Source: Pannonibacter sp. SL95
Lineage (GTDB): Bacteria > Pseudomonadota > Alphaproteobacteria > Rhizobiales > Stappiaceae
Direction: 5' to 3'
Assembly: GCF_026672425.1 (NCBI RefSeq)
Contig: NZ_JAPPRC010000006.1
Span: forward strand, 1,447,927 to 1,511,926
Length of the DNA: 64,000 bases
Below the pieces are notes generated by a model. The model was not told the origin of the DNA. It did no database searches and saw only the letters and a program-made list of their open reading frames with translations. Each line of letters begins with the position of its first letter. The stretch's first letter is position 1. A program made the translations under genes and the position numbers. Below, piece after piece: positions 58,651-64,000 of this stretch.

Positions 58651-59379
58651 ATGGGGGGCTTGCGGAAAGCGCAGCCGGCGGCGGCGCGGGCAGTGATGGC
58701 CTCGCGGGTCGAGCCGCGCGGGTCGGACGACTTCTTTCCGACGCCGCCCTGGGCGACGCGGGCGCTGTGTGCCGAGGTGCTGGGACTGGATCCCGGCGCG
58801 GCGCTGTCGGTTTGGGAGCCAGCCTGCGGCGAGGGGCATATGGCCGTGCCGCTGGCGGATTTCTTCGCCGAGGTGGTTGCCTCTGACCTGCATGACCGGG
58901 GGTTTTCGCCGCTGCATGGCTCGAAATGGGACTTCCTGTCGCTGCTGCCGCAGGACCAGTTTGAGCCCGGCCGGTTCGACTGGATCATCACCAATCCGCC
59001 CTTTGGCGACTTGCCGCAGCAGTTTGTCGAGCGGGCGATGCTGCACCGGCCGCGCGTGGGTGTGGCCATGTTTGTGCCGCTGCGCTGGCTGGAGACGATT
59101 GCCCGGGCGGTGGAGCTGTTCATCCCGCTTCCGCCGCATGTGGTTGCGGTGTTTGCCGAGCGCGTTGCCCTGACGCGGGGCGGCTGGGACCCGGATGCCG
59201 GGACGGCCACGGCCTATTGCTGGGTTGTCTGGCGCACGGACGGGGCGGCGGCGCGGCCGCTGCAATGGATCGCGCCGGGCGCGGCCAAGCGGCACAGCCG
59301 GGCGGTTGACCTGACACTGGTGCGGGCGCGCTGCCCGCAGGAGGCGGCCGGGCCGCTGTTTGAGGAGATCGAGGCATGA
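58651..59379 (+). CDS. Phage SAM-dependent DNA adenine methyltransferase-like protein
   Basis: 242 aa. DFFPTPPWATRAL is the typical start of small phage methyltransferases. VWEPACGEGHMAVPLADFF is the SAM-binding region, VVASDLHDRG the acidic loop, and FDWIITNPPFGDLP the N-P-P-F catalytic motif of adenine-N6 enzymes. There is no obvious target-recognition domain or restriction partner, so it is an orphan methylase or a methylase-like fold. It sits between an XRE gene and the sliding clamp and overlaps the clamp start. Confidence 0.82.
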   Translation: MGGLRKAQPAAARAVMASRVEPRGSDDFFPTPPWATRALCAEVLGLDPGAALSVWEPACGEGHMAVPLADFFAEVVASDLHDRGFSPLHGSKWDFLSLLPQDQFEPGRFDWIITNPPFGDLPQQFVERAMLHRPRVGVAMFVPLRWLETIARAVELFIPLPPHVVAVFAERVALTRGGWDPDAGTATAYCWVVWRTDGAAARPLQWIAPGAAKRHSRAVDLTLVRARCPQEAAGPLFEEIEA

Positions 59380-60584
59380 TGAAGATTGTGACGACGGCGG
59401 GGCAGCTGCGGGCGGGTCTGGCGACGGTGTTGCCGGTGGTTGAGCGCTGGATGCGCGCGCCGATCCTCACGGGCGTGTTACTGGACGGGGCGTCTGTGAC
59501 CGGAACCGACCTCGACGTCGAGGTGCGGGCCGCGTTTGCGACCGCTGAGGCCAGTGGCCGGGCCGTGGTGCCAGCGCGGCTGCTTTCGCGGCTGTTGCTC
59601 GCGTTTGACGCGGATGAGGTGCTGACGCTGTCACGCGCTGAGGGCGCGGTGGCGGTGACGCTGGATCATGCGCGCGGGCGGGTGGTGCTGCCGGGGTTTG
59701 AGCCTGCCTACTGGCCGGAGCTGCCGTTTACGCCGGAGGGTGCGCCGGTGACGGCGGGCGAGGGGTTTGCCCAGGCGATTGCGCGGTGCCTGCCCTACGT
59801 GTGCCGCGAGGAGACGCGGTTTTACCTGCAGAACGTGCTGATCGAGGGTGGTCTGGCTGTTGCGACCGACGGGCACCGGCTGGCTGCCGAGCCCTGCGGG
59901 CTGCGCGGTGAGGGGGCGCTCTCCTCTGTGCTGCTGCCGATGGGGGCGGCGGGCCGGGTGGCGCGACTGGCCGGGCCGGTCACGGTCACGGCGGGGGCGT
60001 TGCAGCGCGCTCGGTTCGAGGGTGGCGGCGTGCGCGTGACGGCAAAACTGTGCGAGGCGACCTATCCGAACTGGCGGCGCGTTGTGCCGTCGGGTGAGCC
60101 TGCCTTGCGCATGACGCTGGATGTGGCGGCGACGCTGCGGGCGCTGCGGCGCGCGTCGGCACTGCTGGGTGACGGGCCGCGATCAGTCAGGCTGGTGATG
60201 TCGCGCAGCGTGGTCGTCATCGAGGCGCGCGTGAGTGACGGCACGGCCCTTGAGGAGGTCGTGGCCGGGGCGCGGGTTGAGACAAACGGCGGGACCGGCG
60301 ATGCGGTGGTGCTTGAGGTCGATGGACGTTATTTCGCGCAGCTGCTCCGGAACTGGGCCGGTGCCAGCGAGGTCGTGATCGAGAAGGGCGATTTCGTCGT
60401 CGCCGGGCAGCGGCCTAATTTCAAGGGCGGGGCGGCGGCTGGCGCGCCGCTGGTGCTGCGCGGGGAGCCGGATGCGGACGGGCTGGCGCGCATGGCGTTG
60501 CTGATGCCCATGCGTCTGGACACGCCGCCAAGTGACTACGCAATGCGCCTGCTGGCGCGGTGCGGGGAGCTGGTGGCGGCATGA
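59376..60584 (+). CDS. dnaN: Phage-encoded DNA polymerase III beta clamp-like protein
   Basis: 402 aa, slightly longer than bacterial DnaN (about 370). Three clamp domains are recognisable. Domain 1 has RAPILTGVLLDGASVTGTDL, domain 2 RFYLQNVLIEGGLAVATDGH then RLAA, the strongest clamp signature, and domain 3 ends with DYAMRLLARCGELVAA instead of the usual MPMRL-end. CEATYPNWRRVVPS equals the typical DGTFPDYERVIP block. It probably forms a ring that holds phage replication factors. Expression is in the replication operon with ATGA overlaps at both ends. Confidence 0.85.
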   Translation: MMKIVTTAGQLRAGLATVLPVVERWMRAPILTGVLLDGASVTGTDLDVEVRAAFATAEASGRAVVPARLLSRLLLAFDADEVLTLSRAEGAVAVTLDHARGRVVLPGFEPAYWPELPFTPEGAPVTAGEGFAQAIARCLPYVCREETRFYLQNVLIEGGLAVATDGHRLAAEPCGLRGEGALSSVLLPMGAAGRVARLAGPVTVTAGALQRARFEGGGVRVTAKLCEATYPNWRRVVPSGEPALRMTLDVAATLRALRRASALLGDGPRSVRLVMSRSVVVIEARVSDGTALEEVVAGARVETNGGTGDAVVLEVDGRYFAQLLRNWAGASEVVIEKGDFVVAGQRPNFKGGAAAGAPLVLRGEPDADGLARMALLMPMRLDTPPSDYAMRLLARCGELVAA

Positions 60585-60880
60585 GCGAGGTGGCGCTGTC
60601 CCGGTTTGAGGCTATCTCGGCGCGGCTGGGGCGGGACGATGTGTCGCGCGAGGTGCTGCGCGAGCTGTGCGAGCGGCACCAGCCGGGGCAGGCCGTGCGC
60701 GTGAGCCGGGCGGTGCTGGGCCGCGACCTGGGCCACCCCGCGCATTACGTGGCGCTGGCGCTGTTCCGGCTCGCTGCGCTGCAGGTCATTCGCGAGGTGC
60801 CGGTGGCCGGCGTTCCCTATCAGATCTCTGACTATTCCCTGAATTTTCTGGAGGAGGCGGACGCATGTCCATCCTGTTGA
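60581..60880 (+). CDS. Phage small protein, unknown
   Basis: 99 aa starting in the clamp stop (ATGA). SREVLRELCERHQPGQAVRV and SRAVLGRDLGHPAHYVALAL look like a winged-helix fold. It overlaps the replication gene by 16 bp. Function unknown. Confidence 0.65.
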   Translation: MSEVALSRFEAISARLGRDDVSREVLRELCERHQPGQAVRVSRAVLGRDLGHPAHYVALALFRLAALQVIREVPVAGVPYQISDYSLNFLEEADACPSC

Positions 60881-62076
60881 TGTCCCGTATTTTCAAGGCG
60901 CGCATGGGGAGCCCCTCGCGCAAGCTTCTGGCCCTGCGGCTGGCCGACTATGCCGACGACGAGGGGCGCGGCATCTGGCCAACCGTTGCGACGCTGGCCG
61001 AGCAGACCGAAATGGACCGGCGCACGGTGCAGCGGCACATGGCCGACTTCGTCAAGGAGGGCCTATTGGTGGTTGTGGCGGAGGCCTCCGGGCGGCCCGG
61101 TCAGGCGACCCGATATGACATGGTGCCGGAGGCAATCGGGCGGGCGGCGGTGGGCTCTGACGGGTGTCATGGTGTCACGGGTGACATTGCGCCGCCCGTC
61201 GAGACGGGTGACACGGGTGCCGAGACGGGTGACATCCACGACAGAGACGGGCGGCACCACGCCGCCCAAACCGTAATAGAACCATCAAGAACCATTATTG
61301 AGAGAGAGCGCGCGAGCGGGAACGCGGACAGCGCCACCGATGGCGCGGTGCGTGCCGAGACGATGCGAGCCCGGATGAGGCGGGTGCACCGGGAGTGGCC
61401 GACCTTTGCAACCGACAGTGAGGTTGCAGCCGAACGAGCCTGGGTTGCACTGACCGACGAGCAGCGCGAGGCGGCGGCGACGGGGCTGGCGGCCTATGTG
61501 GCCGAGGCGCGGCGGACCGGGCGGACCAAGTTCTGCTCGTTCTCGACCTACCTCGCCGAGAAGCGCTGGGAGCGGGTGACGGCGGGTGCGGCCTCAGCTG
61601 CAGCCTCCACCCATGCGGCTCCGGCCTGGGGTAAAGCTTGGGCGGCGGCGCGGTTTGCGGCGCTGGCGGCGGACCCGGACCCGCGCTGCAACATGGCTCC
61701 GACGCGCATGCAGCAGCAGATGATCGCAGCCGGGACGCTGTCGGCGGACGAGGTGCGGCGGGCGAAACTGGCGGCGGGTGGCTGGCCGCGCGTCAACACG
61801 CTGGACGACAACGCGCTCAACCGGGCGCGCGGCACGACTGTTGACGCCGCGGTGCTGGCGCTGGCCGAGCGGACCGAGCAGGTGCACCGGGGCTCGGCCC
61901 TGTGGCGGGCGTGGGCGGAGCTGCACAGCCAGCGCGGCTGGCCGTGGTTTGCCGATGCTGGCCGCTGTGCCGAGTGGGTGTATTTCCCGGCGCGTGAGGC
62001 CGGTGCGGGCGAGACCGTCGCGGATGTTGCGGCGGCGGCGGATGCGTTTCTCGACACTGTGAGGGGGCGGGCATGA
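60865..62076 (+). CDS. Phage replication protein with N-terminal winged helix
   Basis: 403 aa. The N-terminal block (ARMGSPSRKLLALRLADYAD, DEGRGIWPTVATLAEQTEMD, RRTVQRHMADFVKEGLL) is a winged-helix domain common in phage replication initiators of the helix_turn_helix_36 type. A low-complexity linker with Asp/Gly/Thr follows. The C-terminal half contains FCSFSTYLAEKRWERV, the WGKAWAAARFAALA tract, and an aromatic tail. The order clamp-small protein-initiator is consistent with a replication module. Confidence 0.78.
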   Translation: MSILLMSRIFKARMGSPSRKLLALRLADYADDEGRGIWPTVATLAEQTEMDRRTVQRHMADFVKEGLLVVVAEASGRPGQATRYDMVPEAIGRAAVGSDGCHGVTGDIAPPVETGDTGAETGDIHDRDGRHHAAQTVIEPSRTIIERERASGNADSATDGAVRAETMRARMRRVHREWPTFATDSEVAAERAWVALTDEQREAAATGLAAYVAEARRTGRTKFCSFSTYLAEKRWERVTAGAASAAASTHAAPAWGKAWAAARFAALAADPDPRCNMAPTRMQQQMIAAGTLSADEVRRAKLAAGGWPRVNTLDDNALNRARGTTVDAAVLALAERTEQVHRGSALWRAWAELHSQRGWPWFADAGRCAEWVYFPAREAGAGETVADVAAAADAFLDTVRGRA

Positions 62077-62654
62077 CACGGCCAATCACACCGGCAAATT
62101 ACGCGATGATCCAGCAGCTGGAGCTGATGATGGCGCTGGTGCGGCATGTGCCGCTGGAGTGGGTGGTGGCGTGGTGCAATCCGCGCTGCGAGCAGCGGGC
62201 GGCAACCGCGCTGGGTGACCGGGGCGTGCTGACATACCTGCCCATGGTTGCCGAGCGGCGGCAGACCGGGCGCGACAAGCGATTGATTGAGACCTACCGG
62301 CCGATGATGGTGCGGTATCTGTTCGTGGGGCTGGATGTGGCCGGCGGCGAGACGGTTGACCTGGTGCGGGCAACGGACGGCGTCGAAGGGCTGTTGTCGG
62401 TGGAGCGCGGCGGGCGGGCGGTGCGTGTGCCGGTGCGCGATCTCACGCGGGTGATCGCGACCTCGATTGCCTCGTTCAGGGGGCGTGAGATCGAGGTTGG
62501 CCACAAGTTTCAGCTGGGCGATGTGGTGCTCGTTGTGGATGGTCCGTTTGCCGGGCAACAGGTTGTTGTCAAAGGCGTTGCGGCGGGCGGTGAGGCGGTG
62601 CGGGCGGATGTTTCGGCGTTTGGCGGCGACGTGCTTAGCAACGCTGCCTGTTGA
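62073..62654 (+). CDS. NusG-like transcription antiterminator
   Basis: 193 aa. WVVAWCNPRCEQRAATALGD is the NGN-type start, MVRYLFVGLDV then TDGVEGLLSVERGGRAVRVP is the NusG N-domain, and KFQLGDVVLVVDGPFAGQQV VVKGV is the KOW motif region. NusG paralogues in phages and operons (RfaH-like) stop premature termination. It is placed just ahead of the late (HNH, terminase) genes, as expected for a late-gene antiterminator. Confidence 0.85.
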   Translation: MTRPITPANYAMIQQLELMMALVRHVPLEWVVAWCNPRCEQRAATALGDRGVLTYLPMVAERRQTGRDKRLIETYRPMMVRYLFVGLDVAGGETVDLVRATDGVEGLLSVERGGRAVRVPVRDLTRVIATSIASFRGREIEVGHKFQLGDVVLVVDGPFAGQQVVVKGVAAGGEAVRADVSAFGGDVLSNAAC

Positions 62655-62676
62655 CAGCCTCAAGGCGTCGGCGTAA

Positions 62677-62889
62677 CTCTCAGCGCAGGACAACTCGTCG
62701 GATCCCCCGGGGCTGCGCGGACAACGCGAACAACAGACCGACCGGGCGGCGGACCCGGCCAGCATAGACACCGGAGCGGTGGAGCTGGCGCGGCGGGTTG
62801 CTATTGAGATCAGGATGACGACAGCAGGCTCGCGGATCGCGGGCCTTTTTTGCGTTTTGGGGTCGGGCGATGGCAGGCCGCCGGGATGA
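62677..62889 (+). other. Open frame with coding-like composition but no start codon
   Basis: In the gap between the NusG-like and HNH genes a frame stays open from 62677 to TGA 62889. It reads REQQTDRAADPASIDTGAVE and LARRVAIEIRMTTAGSR. An in-frame TAA at 62674 precedes it and no ATG, GTG or TTG lies near its beginning. It may be the tail of a small gene with a frameshift, as seen elsewhere in this window. Confidence 0.35.
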
Positions 62890-63250
62890 TCGCAGCGCCG
62901 AGGCGGCTGAGTACCGGCGCTGGTACAACACCGCGCGGTGGAAGCGGCGGCGTCTCGCGCAGCTGGAGGCAAGCCCGGTCTGCGAGTTTTGCCTCAAGCG
63001 GGGCATCGTCAATGACGGCTCGCGGCAGATGGACGGCAGCGTCCAGACCAATCCCCGGCGGCGGTTTCTTGTGGCTGACCACATCGTCGCGCATCGCGGC
63101 GACGCCGAGCTGTTCTGGTCCGGCGCGCTGCAGACGCTGTGCCCGGATCACCACGACAGCGTCAAGCAGGCCGAGGAGGCGCGCGGCTATTCGACCGAGG
63201 TCGGCATCGACGGCTGGCCGGTCGACCCTCGGCATCCCTCGGCGGGGTAG
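62870..63250 (+). CDS. HNH endonuclease
   Basis: 126 aa. ARWKRRRLAQLEASPVCEFC supplies the first cysteine pair, RFLVADHIVAHRGDAELFW contains the D-H motif and LCPDHHDSVKQ the final C-x2-H-H of an HNH nuclease. Phage HNH enzymes next to terminase genes assist genome packaging. It lies about 100 bp ahead of the small terminase gene. Confidence 0.9.
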   Translation: MAGRRDDRSAEAAEYRRWYNTARWKRRRLAQLEASPVCEFCLKRGIVNDGSRQMDGSVQTNPRRRFLVADHIVAHRGDAELFWSGALQTLCPDHHDSVKQAEEARGYSTEVGIDGWPVDPRHPSAG

Positions 63251-63354
63251 GGGGGGGGCAAAAGGCTGAGCGCCTCGCCCCGGATACCGGCGGAAGAGGG
63301 TTTCTGTGTAGCGGGTGGGAATTGGAGGCAAAAAGCCACCAGTGAGAGGGTGAG

Positions 63355-63811
63355 ATGAAGGGGCGCAAGCCGAGTGAGGAAACCGTTGTCCCGTTTACCG
63401 GCGACGGTGGCAACGATGAGCGGATGCGGGAGCGCGGGCGGCAGATCGCGGCCGAGCTGAAACCCGACTATCTGAGCCCTGGCGCTGCAGCGGACTATGA
63501 CCGGCTCCGCGCCGATCCTGTGCAATCCGACCATCAATCGCCTGCGGGAGCCGATGCTCGAGACGTTCGTCCTGATGTTCAGGGGGGGCGCGGCATGAAC
63601 AGCTGCGACGGTTCATGGCGACGCCGGGTGCCGGCGGGCCTATGTGACACAGACCCGGAACAGCAGGCGGTCCAGGCCGCCACGACCCGGGTCCAGGCAG
63701 CTCAATGAAACATTCCGCCAGTTCCTGACGCTCGCCCGGGATTTCGGGCTGACACCGGCAGCAGAGCGCAGGCTCAAAGACGCAGGGCCGAGTGCCGGGC
63801 GGATCTGTTGA
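63355..63811 (+). pseudogene. Phage terminase small subunit (P27-like), multiply frameshifted
   Basis: The N-terminal 52 residues (MKGRKPSEETVVPFTGDGGN to SPGAAADYDRLRA) match P27-type small terminases. The continuation is in other frames. APILCNPTINRLREPMLETF then VLMF is in the next frame, HEQLRRFMATPG in another, and the C-terminal LNETFRQFLTLARDFGLTPA then AERRLKDAGPSAGRIC ends at TGA 63811. At least three indels are needed to read one protein. Either sequence quality is poor here or the gene is decaying. Confidence 0.7.
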
Positions 63812-63827
63812 GACGATTTTACCTGAC

Positions 63828-64000
63828 ATGCGCACGGACCCGGACGTTGATCCGGTGACGGCCTGGGCCGGGATGTCGACGCGGGTCAGGTCGTTGCCGG
63901 TCCCCATATCCGCACTTCTTGCAGGCGGCATCTGACCGACCTCGAGGAGGCGGGCAAGCGGGGCCTGGTGTTCGACAGGGACACGGCGTTGCGGGCGGTG
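63828..64000 (+). pseudogene. Phage terminase large subunit, N-terminal fragment with a frameshift (runs off the window)
   Basis: The ATG at 63828 reads MRTDPDVDPVTAWA. Near 63867-63872 the frame must change to continue as RDVDAGQVVAGPHIRTSCRR then HLTDLEEAGKRGLVFDRDTA. This is the typical N-terminus of large terminases, which has a C-x-R-H-x-D-x-E segment before the ATPase. One missing C would explain the shift. The ATPase and nuclease parts lie past the right edge. Confidence 0.7.

Larger units (their letters stand above)
46660..64000. mobile_element. Prophage, left part (continues past the window)
   Basis: The element starts with a tyrosine integrase near 46660. An early region runs leftward to 46660, a repressor/Cro control region lies at 54891-55790, and replication/regulation genes run rightward, ending in HNH and terminase genes at the right edge. 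Densely packed short genes, ATGA overlaps and phage families support this. No tRNA adjoins the integrase. The left attachment site should lie in 46476-46659, but I cannot define it without the right end. Confidence 0.9.

Overview
The window reads as the chromosome of a GC-rich alphaproteobacterium. The support is a heterotetrameric sarcosine oxidase operon, a glutathione-dependent formaldehyde pathway, a class II DAHP synthase, an aerobic (CobN-type) cobalamin pathway, REP-like palindromes typical of the class, and phage copies of the alphaproteobacterial regulators GapR and GcrA. A Stappiaceae-like host (Pannonibacter/Stappia group) would fit, but the genus is a guess.

Layout. 1-2572: sarcosine oxidase soxB-soxD-soxA on the minus strand. 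2791-3361: three copies of a 149-bp element with long terminal inverted repeats. 3414-6672: MarR regulator with a palindromic operator and two MATE exporters. 6868-8834: class III alcohol dehydrogenase and S-formylglutathione hydrolase, which would detoxify formaldehyde such as that released by sarcosine oxidation. 9139-12292: an SDR, a VIT/CCC1-like transporter and DAHP synthase. About 12990-19220: an AT-richer island (orphan protein, chemoreceptor, YqhD-like reductase, SnoaL-like secreted protein, 496-aa orphan) that abuts a C-terminal remnant of a TRAP-type permease gene. 19377-26698: AraC regulator, a branched-chain/aromatic-acid type ABC importer and an aromatic-aldehyde-type dehydrogenase. 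27046-28074: SDR and tRNA-Asn. 28405-43821: cobalamin riboswitch, HupE-like transporter, cobU, cobW, cobN, cobO, then (after gdhA and two Rnk-like genes) cobQ, cobD and cobC. 44151-46475: a PAS-GAF-GGDEF-EAL protein.

46660-64000 (running off the window) is a prophage. Integrase, excisionase-like protein, a GapR homologue and small early genes run leftward. A repressor and a divergent Cro-like gene sit at a control region. WYL/TerB, CII-like, GcrA-like, XRE, adenine-methyltransferase, DnaN-like clamp, replication, NusG-like, HNH and terminase genes follow. Two copies of one palindrome each fill the spacer of a predicted promoter 2.3 kb apart, which looks like an OL/OR pair. The most unusual aspect is that one phage carries homologues of several host cell-cycle and chromosome factors: GapR, a GcrA with a doubled N-terminal module, a sliding clamp and a methyltransferase.

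A cross-cutting observation is that six genes (ABC binding protein, cobN, cobD, integrase, a small phage gene, gcrA-like) each carry a +1 frameshift explainable by one extra G on the coding strand in a G run, and the terminase genes at the right edge are shifted several times. Removing one base restores family-typical lengths, so sequencing or assembly error is at least as likely as real gene decay.
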